Shown: one piece after another, positions 7,400 through 16,065 of the stretch
Numbering within the stretch: position 1 is the stretch's first letter
Layout: each line of letters starts with the position of its first letter
Assembly: GCA_964479665.1 (NCBI GenBank)
Contig: CAYZNN010000021.1
Span: 1-55,252, forward strand
Direction: 5' to 3'
Source of the DNA: UBA2287 sp964479665
GTDB taxonomy: Bacteria; Bacteroidota; Bacteroidia; Bacteroidales; Tenuifilaceae
Length of the DNA: 55,252 nucleotides
Notes under the pieces: generated by a model
What the model was told of the DNA's origin: nothing
The model's input: the letters and a program-made list of their open reading frames with translations, nothing else
The model's database searches: none
Position numbers and translations under genes: made by a program

Positions 7400-10031
7400 T
7401 TCCCTGCTGACCAATGTTGTAGCCCAGTCTGAAACCGTACAGCGGCCTGTAGTTTGAACCAAAACCCACATAACCAGCCACTTTAAAACTTCCCAGTATT
7501 TCGGTTATACCATAACCCAACTCGGCATGCCAAGGCAGGTCTCGGGTTGAAAGGAACCCTGCAAAAAGTCCCTCGTTCCAAATCATATTGCTAAAAATGG
7601 GTAGATATTTTAATGCAATAAAGGGTGCAGTATAGCCCAAATTGGCCTGCACCCAACTTCTATTAGTACTGAAGGCATAGTATGGCAAATGCATAAAAGT
7701 TCCTTCCCTCTCGTTGAGAACAACCCAAATGGGCTGAGCGTTGAAATGCCTATAATCGGTAAAGTGCAATTGCCCATTACCCAGAAAAGTACCCGTTCGA
7801 ATGGCATACTTAAACTGGCGAAAAACTCCAAAATCGATGCTTTGCCTTACTAAAAATTTCATGTGGATGGGGCTAAACCCAATATTTTCGCCATAGTGGT
7901 TAGCTGCTAAGTTCATTGCAAAGGTTGGGTACTTGCTACGCACCATTATTTTCTGTTCGCCCCTCATTCTATAGTAAAAACGGGGTGTATAGCTGAGGGA
8001 TAACAACAATCGACTTCCCAATTCAACGCTTTTTAAACTGGTTTCGTAATTTGGGTTGGGAGGCGTGTTGGGCGTAAATTCCTTTTCGTTTCTAAGGAAA
8101 AACGAGTAATTGTAGGCATTCACCAAGGTATCGCACGAAAAAACCGAAAGCCCTGTGAAGAGAACAAGTCCATTGGCCAAGTCGATGCTGTTTCGAATAC
8201 CCAACTGCCGTTCATGAAATAGTTTCAATGGATTATCGCGAAGGAATAAGGTGGTGATGCTGTTGGAAAAGGGATGGATACCATCGGTTGCATTGAAGTC
8301 GCGCGAACCCGAGTTGCCCACCAAGCTGATATATGCCCTTCGGCTGGGCAAGTAACCAAAGCCTATACTCACATTGGCCATGGGCTCGTTGCGCCCAACG
8401 GAATAGGCCAATTGAAAACTGCCCCGGAAGGTTTTCTTCCATCTTGCCGCTGTGTAGCCGGTAGTAAAGTTGTAGCCCGGCACATAACCATCAACGGTAT
8501 TGTAACTCTGGTCGAATGGTGAAATGCCCTCTGAATATAGCCACCACTTTTTATCTTTCGAAGTGTAGTAACCACCCGACAACATAACCTTAGCAAGCGA
8601 CCGCCTATTGCGGAAAGCAGCCCCTTGAGCTCTGAGCGAGTCGGGGAACTTGGCCAAAACGGAGTCGCGTTTCTGAAAGCTTTTCAATTCCTGCTCCTGA
8701 AGCGGTACAGGCCTAATGCGCTCCCAATTAATTGTGTCGCGCTTGTACGCCATACTGTCGAGCTGGACAGTTCGTGTTCGCTCAATTTCAAGGGATTTAG
8801 AGGTATCTTTATATTGCTCGTTGAGCAAAGCCGACAATTGGCTCATTTCCCTATTGGTTAAATCCTCCTTCTCAAGCAGTTTATCAAGGGTCTCCTGCTT
8901 TTTAACTTCCCTTTTAGTTTTAGGTTTTGCTACGGTGGCTTTCGTCTCAGTATTTGTTTTAAGCGGTTTCTCACCGCTTGGCTGCAAAATAACCTCCTTA
9001 CTATTGGCAACAATTTTTGAGTACTTAATGGAGGTAACATAAGAGGCCTCGGCCTTATTGCCCAATGCTTCAATGTCTACATTCATTTGCTGGCTTACGG
9101 GCACAAATACGTTTTGCTGCACTTCAGCAAAGTGCACAATAAGTTTGAATTTCCCGGGGAAATGGGATCCTGAAATTTCTAGGCTATGCAAGCAGTATAT
9201 GGTTCCAACAATGTTGAGCGTTCCGCTCATAAGTTTGGGATTGCTCCGTTTGGGCGTAAACTGTATGCGGTGTATAAACCGATCGTTCTCAACGCTACTT
9301 CCCAAATACTTATAGTTGTAATGCGAAAATGCATTGGGCGAAAGGGGCGAAATAAAGGCCGTTATGGTTGGTTGGTAAAAACTTGTGGTAAGGAATCCTA
9401 TGGACATTTGCTCGCCCCCCGTAGGGAAAGTGCTTCGGGCTGCTATTACTTTCTGTTCATACTTATTGGGTGCCTTAAAAGTTACTGTATTCTGCGATTC
9501 GTAAACATATGTTTCGCCCTCGGTAATTTTTACGGGCTCCTTTCGCAGCTGCCTTTTGGCTAAACGGCTCAACTTATTAACCTTTGCACTGCCCTTAACA
9601 TAGGCAGCTGCCTCAAAACTATTAATTTGCCTTTGGTAGTATGGCGCCATGGCAATGGCCTTGCGCATAACCCCGTATGCTACGTCCTCCGATTTCGAAG
9701 TAATTTTAACCGCCGACAGGTTGTAAACCCTTCCCTCAAGTTTCACATTCAATTCAATTATACCATCTTCCATTACAACCTCATGGGCTTGGGTAACGTA
9801 TCCCAAACTCTGAAACACTATATTGTAGTTGCCTTTGGGAAGGTTTATGCTGTACTCGCCATCGATATTGGCAGCGGTTCCGAGCGACTGCTCCTTTACG
9901 AAAACCGAAGCGTAGGGAATCCCCTCGCCTGAAGAATCGGTTATTCTACCGCTAATTCTTTGCGCATTAACACTTAATGTTATAAATAACCATAGGTTTA
10001 TGACAAGAATCTTTAACCATAAATTTTTCAT
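7386..10031 (-). CDS. DUF5686 / carboxypeptidase-regulatory-like outer membrane protein
   Basis: An 881-aa exported protein. A signal peptide ends near VNAQ (about residue 24). It is followed by a CarboxypepD_reg-like beta-sandwich (RISGRITDSSGEGIPYASVFV to about residue 105), then the DUF5686 region, a Lys/Glu/Thr-rich insert near residues 355-420, and a C-terminal half rich in aromatic-terminated beta-strands that looks like an outer-membrane barrel (ending YNIGQQGISFP). Proteins of this architecture are common in Bacteroidota and are related to TonB-receptor N-domains and surface assembly factors; their function is not known. Promoter unclear; the 10032-10153 gap upstream is AT-rich. Its 3' end overlaps the SemiSWEET gene by 14 nt. 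Confidence 0.85.
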   Translation of the reverse strand: MKNLWLKILVINLWLFITLSVNAQRISGRITDSSGEGIPYASVFVKEQSLGTAANIDGEYSINLPKGNYNIVFQSLGYVTQAHEVVMEDGIIELNVKLEGRVYNLSAVKITSKSEDVAYGVMRKAIAMAPYYQRQINSFEAAAYVKGSAKVNKLSRLAKRQLRKEPVKITEGETYVYESQNTVTFKAPNKYEQKVIAARSTFPTGGEQMSIGFLTTSFYQPTITAFISPLSPNAFSHYNYKYLGSSVENDRFIHRIQFTPKRSNPKLMSGTLNIVGTIYCLHSLEISGSHFPGKFKLIVHFAEVQQNVFVPVSQQMNVDIEALGNKAEASYVTSIKYSKIVANSKEVILQPSGEKPLKTNTETKATVAKPKTKREVKKQETLDKLLEKEDLTNREMSQLSALLNEQYKDTSKSLEIERTRTVQLDSMAYKRDTINWERIRPVPLQEQELKSFQKRDSVLAKFPDSLRAQGAAFRNRRSLAKVMLSGGYYTSKDKKWWLYSEGISPFDQSYNTVDGYVPGYNFTTGYTAARWKKTFRGSFQLAYSVGRNEPMANVSIGFGYLPSRRAYISLVGNSGSRDFNATDGIHPFSNSITTLFLRDNPLKLFHERQLGIRNSIDLANGLVLFTGLSVFSCDTLVNAYNYSFFLRNEKEFTPNTPPNPNYETSLKSVELGSRLLLSLSYTPRFYYRMRGEQKIMVRSKYPTFAMNLAANHYGENIGFSPIHMKFLVRQSIDFGVFRQFKYAIRTGTFLGNGQLHFTDYRHFNAQPIWVVLNEREGTFMHLPYYAFSTNRSWVQANLGYTAPFIALKYLPIFSNMIWNEGLFAGFLSTRDLPWHAELGYGITEILGSFKVAGYVGFGSNYRPLYGFRLGYNIGQQGISFP

Positions 10032-10153
10032 TATTGCATGAGCGTTCTAAAGAGGTTCTGTTTAGCTTGCTAGGCTGTTATAGAAACAACGAATATATTT
10101 GAAAATATTTTGCGCACATTTTAATAAAAGCTAAATGATTACATATAAATGAA

Positions 10154-10178
10154 AAAACCATCCTTAGGGGATGGTTTT
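10154..10178 (-). terminator. Intrinsic terminator of the helicase-cspA operon
   Basis: A 10-bp stem (10154-10163 with 10169-10178, 5-nt loop), followed on the minus strand by a T-run, located 24 nt behind the CspA stop codon. It closes the leftward cold-response operon. Confidence 0.8.
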
Positions 10179-10201
10179 CGGAAGTTTTCAATTGGCTATA
10201 A

Positions 10202-10396
10202 CTAGTCGATTATCTCAACGTTTACCGCATTCAAACCCTTTTTTCCGCGCTCAACATCGAATTTAACCTTGTCGTTCTCGTTGATTTTGTGGATTAATCC
10301 TGACTCGTGAACAAAGATATCTTCGCTCGAATCGTTTGGTTTAATAAAACCAAAACCTTTAGTTCTGTTAAAGAACTTTACTACTCCTTCTTTCAT
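10202..10396 (-). CDS. Cold-shock protein, CspA family
   Basis: A 64-residue single cold-shock domain. RNP1 (KGFGFIKP) and RNP2 (DIFVHESGL) are both visible, as is the opening GVVKFFNRTKGFGFI. Such proteins bind single-stranded RNA and DNA and act as RNA chaperones. It is the third gene of a leftward operon behind a DEAD-box helicase and a small basic protein, an arrangement that suggests a shared role in unwinding structured RNA. The length equals a minimal CspA domain. In Bacteroidota a longer cold-shock protein of about 150 aa is common, whose N-terminal part resembles the product of the neighbouring small gene (see findings). Confidence 0.92.
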   Translation of the reverse strand: MKEGVVKFFNRTKGFGFIKPNDSSEDIFVHESGLIHKINENDKVKFDVERGKKGLNAVNVEIID

Positions 10397-10425
10397 TTGT
10401 GTAATTGTTAGTGATTATTGGGGGG

Positions 10426-10659
10426 TTAATTTTCTTTATTTTCAGTTTCCTCGGTACTCTCAAGTCTTTCAGTGATTTCAACAGGTGGTTCGGAGGTGAT
10501 ATTTCCGAATTTATCCACATATGCAATCATGCTCTCAAAGCCACCTCCCGAAGGGTTTTCTTTACGAGAATTCATCTTATTCTGCTTATCGGCTCGCTTC
10601 TTCAGCCTCCTTTCGGCTTTCTGCTTCTTAATGAAAGTGTTATTATTTCTTACTGCCAT
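10426..10659 (-). CDS. Small basic protein, N-terminal segment of Bacteroidota cold-shock proteins as a separate gene
   Basis: A 77-residue protein with a highly charged Lys/Arg-rich helix (FIKKQKAERRLKKRADKQNK), then a segment with MIAYVDKFGNITSEPP and an acidic Glu/Thr-rich tail. The MIAYVDEFGNI-like stretch and basic helix resemble, from memory, the N-terminal extension of the two-part cold-shock proteins of Bacteroides. Here it stands alone, 2 nt after the helicase stop codon and 29 nt before CspA, in a different frame from CspA. It probably binds RNA or ribosomes through the basic helix. The resemblance is recalled and was not checked by alignment. Confidence 0.75.
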   Translation of the reverse strand: MAVRNNNTFIKKQKAERRLKKRADKQNKMNSRKENPSGGGFESMIAYVDKFGNITSEPPVEITERLESTEETENKEN

Positions 10660-10661
10660 AT

Positions 10662-11852
10662 TTAGTTTACAAAGGTTATTGCTTTACCACTTTTACCTGC
10701 TCTCCCGGTTCGGCCAATACGGTGTATATAGCTATCCATGCTTTTGGGTTGCTGGTAATTAATAACATGGGTTACATTGGTTATATCGAGGCCCCGTGCA
10801 GCCACATCGGTTGCAACCAGCACCTGAATCTTTTTATTCTTGAAGGAATTCAGAGCATTAAGCCTGTAATTTTGCGACTTATTGCCATGTATTTCGTCGG
10901 CCTTTATGCCAGCCTTTCGCAAATCGCGACAAATCCTAGTTACCCAGCGCTTTGTTTCAGCAAATACGAGTACCTTTTCAAATTCGTCGCCACGGATAAG
11001 CGAAAGTAAAACATCCATTTTTTTCTGGTCGTCTTTTACAGTAACCACTTCCTGATCGACAGTGTCGGCTGCTGCATTTTTAGTTTGAATTCGAACCTCA
11101 ACGGGGTTCGAAACCAACTTGCTTATGATTTGCTTTTGGCTCTTCTCTTCGGTGGCCGAGAATAGAATGGTTTGCTTACGGTTTACCATACCATCGACTA
11201 GGTAGTTAATGTCGCGGGCAAAGCCCATATCGAGCAGCCTATCGAACTCGTCGAGGACAATAGTATTGAAATGCTTCAGATTCAATGCACCCTGCCGCAC
11301 CATATCGGTAAGGCGTCCAGGGGTTCCAATCACAAAGTGAGCAGGACGGCGGAGCTTCTGCACATCGGCATTTACGCTGGTGCCGCCTATTAAAAACGAA
11401 CTATACAAATTTAAACCTCTGGCTATGCTGGCAAACTCGTCGTTTATTTGAACTGCCAATTCGCGCGTTGGCGATACTATAAGCACCTGATGGGCTGCTC
11501 TTTCGTTTAAAAGGTTATGAACAAGTGGCACCAGAAATGCACCCGTTTTGCCCGTTCCCGTTTGGGCAAGCCCAACAATGTTTTCGCCATCGAGAATGGC
11601 CTCGAGGGTTTTATCCTGAATTTCGGTAGGACTTTCGTATCCCTTACTTACTAGGGTTGAAATAATGCTGCTGTGTACGGGTAAACAGTTGATTTTTCGT
11701 GTTGCTACGTACTGAGTTTCAAGCGAGGCAGTAGCTTTCTTTACAAAGGTGCTTGGGCTAATTGCGGTTGGAACTGCTGTTGGTTTTCGATTAAAAGATT
11801 TTTTAGTACTAAAACTTCTTTGATCTCTTTTTAGCGATCGGTTGTTATTCAT
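10662..11852 (-). CDS. DEAD-box RNA helicase (RhlE-like, DEFD variant)
   Basis: ATP-dependent RNA helicase, 396 aa. Motifs in order: Q-motif region (GYESPTEIQ), I AQTGTGKT, Ia PTRELA, Ib TPGRL, II DEFD (in place of DEAD), III SAT, IV VFAETK, V ATDVAARGLD, VI HRIGRTGRAG. The protein ends nine residues after motif VI, so it has no C-terminal RNA-binding tail. The first 50 residues are basic and low in complexity and may take that role. First gene of an operon with a small basic protein and CspA, typical of cold-induced RNA remodelling. Transcription starts from a well-formed promoter at 12035-12065, which leaves a leader of about 175 nt. Confidence 0.93.
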   Translation of the reverse strand: MNNNRSLKRDQRSFSTKKSFNRKPTAVPTAISPSTFVKKATASLETQYVATRKINCLPVHSSIISTLVSKGYESPTEIQDKTLEAILDGENIVGLAQTGTGKTGAFLVPLVHNLLNERAAHQVLIVSPTRELAVQINDEFASIARGLNLYSSFLIGGTSVNADVQKLRRPAHFVIGTPGRLTDMVRQGALNLKHFNTIVLDEFDRLLDMGFARDINYLVDGMVNRKQTILFSATEEKSQKQIISKLVSNPVEVRIQTKNAAADTVDQEVVTVKDDQKKMDVLLSLIRGDEFEKVLVFAETKRWVTRICRDLRKAGIKADEIHGNKSQNYRLNALNSFKNKKIQVLVATDVAARGLDITNVTHVINYQQPKSMDSYIHRIGRTGRAGKSGKAITFVN

Positions 11853-12028
11853 TGTTTATTAATTAGTTAATGCCTTGAAATCAACATTAACCGAATATCT
11901 GTTCAATGGGGTAATGTGTTTGTGGCGTAAAAAAACTTTCAGCCTAATTTAGTGAAGTAGCAAGGAATCGTCAGTGGATTATTACACCAAGAAGAATTCT
12001 TACTATACAGATCTATTTTAAACTAAAA
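11853..12028 (-). promoter_or_regulatory. Long 5' leader of the helicase-cspA mRNA
   Basis: From the predicted start site near 12028 to the helicase ATG at 11852 the transcript would have about 175 untranslated nt. No open frame of note lies in it. Long structured leaders are known for cold-shock mRNAs in other bacteria; that this one senses temperature is inference only. Confidence 0.4.
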
Positions 12029-12034
12029 CGGTGG

Positions 12035-12065
12035 CAAAGGTAATCCTAATTTTCAGATTTCCAAA
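12035..12065 (-). promoter_or_regulatory. Bacteroidota-type promoter of the helicase-cspA operon
   Basis: On the minus strand, TTTG at 12065-12062 (-33) and TACCTTTG at 12042-12035 (-7) are separated by 19 nt, matching the TTTG / TAnnTTTG consensus and spacing reported for Bacteroides sigma-ABfr promoters. It lies between the pirin stop codon and the helicase gene. Confidence 0.65.
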
Positions 12066-12078
12066 TAAATATTTAAAA

Positions 12079-12957
12079 CTAGTCCTCTAAGTAGCCAAAT
12101 TTACCCTCATAGTAGTCGTTAAAAGCCTGCTGAATTTCATCCATGGTATTCATTAAAAAGGGGCCCCTGGCAGCAATGGGTTCGCGTATAGGTTCTCCGC
12201 TCATAACAAGCACAATAGAGGGCTCCGTGGCTTTTATCGCTATTTCTTCTCCTTCGTTTTTAAATACCACAAGATGGTCGGTGGAAACACGTGCCGCTCC
12301 ATTTACTTCAATAGAACCCTCAACAACCATCAGGGCTGTGTTGAAATTTTGGGGTAGCGACAGCGAAAGTTCTCCCCCCCGTTGCAAACGAGCATTGTAC
12401 AATTCAATGGGAGTAAACGATCGAGCAGGCCCCTGAGTTCCATTGAAATTACCTGCAATAACCTCAACCGTTCCGCCTTCGTTGGGCAATACGAACTTGC
12501 CCATTTGGTTGCGAGTAATGGGCTGATATGCTGCTGGAGTAAACTTATGCTCTGCAGGCAAATTAACCCAAAGCTGCACCATATGCATAAGGCCCCCCGC
12601 TTTGCTGAACTCAAGTTCATGGTACTCCTTGTGCAGCACTGCACCTCCGGCAGTCATCCACTGCACATCGCCCTCACCAATTACATCGGCATTTCCAACG
12701 CTGTCGTGGTGAGCAATACGACCCTTATAGGCAACGGTAACCGTTTCGAGCCCTCTGTGGGGGTGTACCCCTACTCCGCGGGGTTTGGGGCTGGGAGGCA
12801 CGTTCCATTTGGAATTATAGTCCATTAGAAAGAATGGGCTCATTCGGTCGATGGCCAGATTGGTACCACTGGGAAAGAAATTATGCACCTTAAAGCCATT
12901 ACCAACCATATAGGTAGGAGGCGGTGCTATTATTTGCTCAATGGGTTTTGTTTCCAA
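12079..12957 (-). CDS. Pirin family protein (quercetinase-like bicupin)
   Basis: Bicupin of the pirin family, 292 aa from a TTG start. The N-terminal cupin contains the metal ligands in GVHPHRGLETVT and, downstream, GDVQWMTAGGAVLHKEYH, which supplies the last His and Glu. The second cupin (about 170-285) has no full ligand set, as usual. Bacterial pirins include quercetin 2,3-dioxygenases and redox-sensing regulators of unclear role. No ATG exists near the expected start. TTG at 12957 gives an N-terminus (METKPIEQIIAPPP) that fits the family, while an upstream TTG at 12999 would add 14 hydrophobic residues. The gene is monocistronic; it follows the terminator of the biotin-enzyme operon. Confidence 0.85.
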   Translation of the reverse strand: METKPIEQIIAPPPTYMVGNGFKVHNFFPSGTNLAIDRMSPFFLMDYNSKWNVPPSPKPRGVGVHPHRGLETVTVAYKGRIAHHDSVGNADVIGEGDVQWMTAGGAVLHKEYHELEFSKAGGLMHMVQLWVNLPAEHKFTPAAYQPITRNQMGKFVLPNEGGTVEVIAGNFNGTQGPARSFTPIELYNARLQRGGELSLSLPQNFNTALMVVEGSIEVNGAARVSTDHLVVFKNEGEEIAIKATEPSIVLVMSGEPIREPIAARGPFLMNTMDEIQQAFNDYYEGKFGYLED

Positions 12958-13060
12958 GGTGAAGGAATTAGTAAATGCCAAGATAAGGAATTCAATCAAT
13001 TTAATACCCTACTGTTCAAACCAGAATGGTTTGTAATTGAAAATAACCTTCAAAAGCAAG

Positions 13061-13106
13061 CCCCACAGGCACTGTGGACACTTCGGGCACTGAGGCTCTC
13101 GAAGTG
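13061..13106. repeat. Candidate dispersed intergenic palindrome (two adjacent hairpins)
   Basis: Two hairpins lie side by side: CCACAG-gca-CTGTGG (13063-13077) and CACTTCG...CGAAGTG (13079-13106). Both contain the string GGCACTG. Palindromic elements of this general look (CTTCG...CTCAGTG) are scattered in many Bacteroidota intergenic regions, but only one copy is seen in this window, so its dispersed nature is an inference. It sits upstream of the pirin gene. Confidence 0.45.
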
Positions 13107-13126
13107 CTCGATGGAAACAAAATGAA

Positions 13127-13152
13127 AAAACCCGCTCAAACAGGCGGGTTTT
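13127..13152 (-). terminator. Intrinsic terminator of the accD-accA-carboxyltransferase operon
   Basis: A 9-bp stem AAAACCCGC/GCGGGTTTT (13127-13135 with 13144-13152), followed on the minus strand by a T-run, 99 nt behind the stop codon at 13252. It ends leftward transcription of the biotin-enzyme operon. Confidence 0.75.
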
Positions 13153-13251
13153 GCTTTGCTTAGTTTCGACATTGAACAGTTATGCTTACCCAGGTATTGA
13201 GGCTCTCTTCTGTTGATGTGGCTTGAAGAGGCAGTTCTATCTTTTGATTCG

Positions 13252-15180
13252 CTAAATCTTCTCAATTGCCATTAGCGGTTGTCCTTTGGTTACTTTTGTA
13301 CCGTTTTCAACCAGTATTTTTACAATTCGACACTTCACGGGCGATTGAATTTCGTTGAAAAGCTTCATGGCCTCCAGAATACATATGGTATCGCCCGGGT
13401 TAACCGCTGAGCCAACCTCAACAAATGGAGGAATGCTTTGCGACGAAGCACGATAAAATGTACCAGCCATAATGGCATCGATGGTTTCGGTTCCAACATG
13501 GGGCGTTTGGGGTTGTTCAACCTCCTTAACAGCAACATCACCAGTTTCGCCGGAAGATTTAAAGATGGGCTTTGTGAACTCCGAAACCTTCGTTGCACTT
13601 CCATTACCCGAACGGAGAACCAGGTTGAACTCGCCCTTATTTATTACCAACTCGTTAATATACATTGCCGATGCCTTTTCAATTATAGTGTTAAGGCCAA
13701 TATAGTCGTCGGCACTTAGCAAGGGCTTAGGCATCTCCTTTTCCAACTCTTTTCCGTTACTATTTAAGCCTTTTGTAAAGGCTTCGGCCTCAATATCGGC
13801 AGGTGATTTGGGTCGATTTTTTTCAGGCAGGGCTCTCCATTTAAAAAATTCCATAGCCACATCGGGGAATAGGCAATAGGTTAAAATATCCTCCTCATTG
13901 TGAATTAATTCGGGATTTGCAATGTTTTTAGTAGCAGTGGGCAATATGGGTTTAAGGTCGTCGGCCGGACGGTGATCGATGGGTTTCTCATTGCCTAAAA
14001 TCTTTTTTACAAGTTTTGGGTCAATGGGTGCAGGCCACCTACCATACATGCCTTTAACGTAGTTTTTTACTTCCTGAGGTACCATTTTGTAACGTTCGCC
14101 TGCAAGAACATTCATAACTGCTTGCGTTCCTACAATTTGGCTGGTTGGTGTTACAAGTGGAGGGTAGCCAAGATCCTTCCGAACGCGGGCAACTTCTTCG
14201 AGTGCTTCGGGGAGTTTATCGAGGGCATCCTGCTGCTCGAGCTGCGAGCGGAAGTTAGAAATCATTCCTCCGGGGATTTGATGCACCAGAATTTCTGAGT
14301 CAATAATGGGTTCGTGCCCCCTACCCTTGGAGCGTTTCGGGCTCAACTCGGTAAAATACTTGTTTATCTTCCGAAGGGCTTCAATGTCGAGATTTACTTC
14401 GAACTTTGTTTCGCTAAACATGGCCACCATGGTTTCTACGGGAGGTTGCGACGAGAAACCGGCCAGGGGCGAAATGGCACAATCGATAGCACCTGCCCCT
14501 GCCTTTACCCCATCGAAATATGCCGAAGCGGCCATTCCGCTGGTAGCATGGCTATGAAGCTGGATGGGGACATTAATTTCGCGGGAAAGAGCTGTTACTA
14601 ATTCCCTAGCCACTACAGGCGATATTAAGCCTGCCATGTCCTTAATGCACAAAGAATCGATACCCAATTCAACCTGCTCCCTGGCATGCTTCACATAGTT
14701 TTCTATGGTATGCACCGGGCTAATTGTGTACGATAGGGTTCCCTGCGCATGTGCCCCATACTTTTTAATTGCCTTGATGGCTGCCTCAAGGTTTCGCGTA
14801 TCGTTTAGCGCATCGAACACCCTAAAAATGTCGATGCCATTCTCGTGAGCAAGCGCCACAAATCGGTCGACCAGGTCGTCGGGGTAGTTCTTGTAGCCCA
14901 CAATGTTTTGCCCTCTGAGCAGCATTTGAAGCGGAGTTTTCACCGCCTTCGACTTAATGAGCCGAAGGCGCTCCCAGGGGTTCTCGTACAGAAATCTAAT
15001 ACAAACATCGAAGGTTGCACCTCCCCATACCTCGAGCGAATAATAGCCTACATTATCAATTACATCGATAATGTTCATAATATCGTCGGTTCTCATTCGG
15101 GTTGCCCAAAGCGATTGGTGCCCATCGCGAAGCGTAGTATCGGTAATTCTAAGTTTTTGCCTTTTCTTTTCCATGTTCAT
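13252..15180 (-). CDS. OadA/PycB-type carboxyltransferase fused to an AccB-like biotin carrier
   Basis: Biotin-dependent enzyme, 642 aa, with two parts. Residues about 10-480 are an HMGL-like TIM-barrel carboxyltransferase plus the PYC/OADA domain: DTTLRDGHQSL (metal and substrate), CIKDMAGL (carboxylated Lys) and LHSHATSGMA, closer to oxaloacetate decarboxylase alpha than to pyruvate carboxylase. Residues about 505-642 look like a whole AccB: the N-terminal helix (IIEKASAMYINELVINKGE), the signature AGTFYRASSQSIPPFVEVG and the biotinylation motif LEAMKLFNEI, with the target Lys 36 residues from the end. It directly follows accA and accD. No biotin carboxylase (AccC) and no OadB/OadG membrane subunits are nearby. 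Alternative start codons at 15210 and 15174. Confidence 0.88.
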   Translation of the reverse strand: MNMEKKRQKLRITDTTLRDGHQSLWATRMRTDDIMNIIDVIDNVGYYSLEVWGGATFDVCIRFLYENPWERLRLIKSKAVKTPLQMLLRGQNIVGYKNYPDDLVDRFVALAHENGIDIFRVFDALNDTRNLEAAIKAIKKYGAHAQGTLSYTISPVHTIENYVKHAREQVELGIDSLCIKDMAGLISPVVARELVTALSREINVPIQLHSHATSGMAASAYFDGVKAGAGAIDCAISPLAGFSSQPPVETMVAMFSETKFEVNLDIEALRKINKYFTELSPKRSKGRGHEPIIDSEILVHQIPGGMISNFRSQLEQQDALDKLPEALEEVARVRKDLGYPPLVTPTSQIVGTQAVMNVLAGERYKMVPQEVKNYVKGMYGRWPAPIDPKLVKKILGNEKPIDHRPADDLKPILPTATKNIANPELIHNEEDILTYCLFPDVAMEFFKWRALPEKNRPKSPADIEAEAFTKGLNSNGKELEKEMPKPLLSADDYIGLNTIIEKASAMYINELVINKGEFNLVLRSGNGSATKVSEFTKPIFKSSGETGDVAVKEVEQPQTPHVGTETIDAIMAGTFYRASSQSIPPFVEVGSAVNPGDTICILEAMKLFNEIQSPVKCRIVKILVENGTKVTKGQPLMAIEKI

Positions 15181-15210
15181 GCTAATTAAGTTGGAAATGG
15201 TACTGTACAT

Positions 15211-16047
15211 TTACCCCTCAACGGAGAACTTTCCCATGTTAGAGAATTTCTCGAACCTGCTGTTCAACAATTCTTCGGGCGATAAGTTTTTGAGGAGTTT
15301 TAAATTCTTGAGTATTGAATCCTTTACCGATTCTGACATGGTGTGGTAATCGGAATGTGCCCCCTCGCCGGGTTCCGGTATAATTTCGTCTATCACATCG
15401 AGCTGCAGTAGCGCTTTGGCTGTAAGGTTTAGCGCCTCGGCTGCATCGGGGGCAAACGAAGCATCGCGCCAAAGAATTGAAGCACAACCCTCGGGAGAAA
15501 TTACAGAATAAATGGCGTTGGAGAGCATAAGAATCCGGTCGCCAACCCCAATTCCGAGAGCGCCACCGCTTCCACCCTCTCCAATAACTACGCACACTAT
15601 GGGCACTTCCAACTTTGCCATTTCGGTAAGGTTTTTAGCAATAGATTCGGCTTGCCCACGCTCTTCGGCCTCTATTCCGGGAAATGCACCTGGCGTATCG
15701 ATAAAAGTAACAATAGGGATGTTAAAACGCTCGGCAAGCTTCATAAGCCGAAGGGCTTTTCGGTATCCCTCGGGTTTGGCCATGCCGAAGTTTCGCTCCA
15801 CATTCTCAACGGCATTCTTGCCCTTGTTATGGCCAATGAGCATAACTTTTTCACCACCAATTTGTGCAAAACCACCAACCATAGCAGGGTCATCGGCATA
15901 GTAGCGGTCGCCATGAAGAGGAATGAAATTGTTAAATACCAATTTTATGTAGTCTTGCAAGATTGGACGGTTGGGGTTACGGCTAATTTGTACCGTATCC
16001 CAAGCGCTTCTTGTTTTGCTCTGTTTTTGTTTAACCTTTTCTACCAT
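15211..16047 (-). CDS. accA: Acetyl-CoA carboxylase carboxyltransferase subunit alpha
   Basis: Cytoplasmic AccA, 278 aa, which with AccD transfers the carboxyl group from carboxybiotin to acetyl-CoA to give malonyl-CoA for fatty acid synthesis. Crotonase-fold motifs are clear: FIDTPGAFPGIEAEERGQ, IGEGGSGGALGIGVGD and YSVISPEGCASILWRD. The length is a little shorter than in E. coli (319) because the N-terminal helical part is reduced. It starts 18 nt behind accD, and its stop abuts the downstream carboxyltransferase-AccB fusion. The three genes therefore form one translation-coupled unit. Confidence 0.95.
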   Translation of the reverse strand: MVEKVKQKQSKTRSAWDTVQISRNPNRPILQDYIKLVFNNFIPLHGDRYYADDPAMVGGFAQIGGEKVMLIGHNKGKNAVENVERNFGMAKPEGYRKALRLMKLAERFNIPIVTFIDTPGAFPGIEAEERGQAESIAKNLTEMAKLEVPIVCVVIGEGGSGGALGIGVGDRILMLSNAIYSVISPEGCASILWRDASFAPDAAEALNLTAKALLQLDVIDEIIPEPGEGAHSDYHTMSESVKDSILKNLKLLKNLSPEELLNSRFEKFSNMGKFSVEG

Positions 16048-16065
16048 TGAAATTCACTTTTACAT

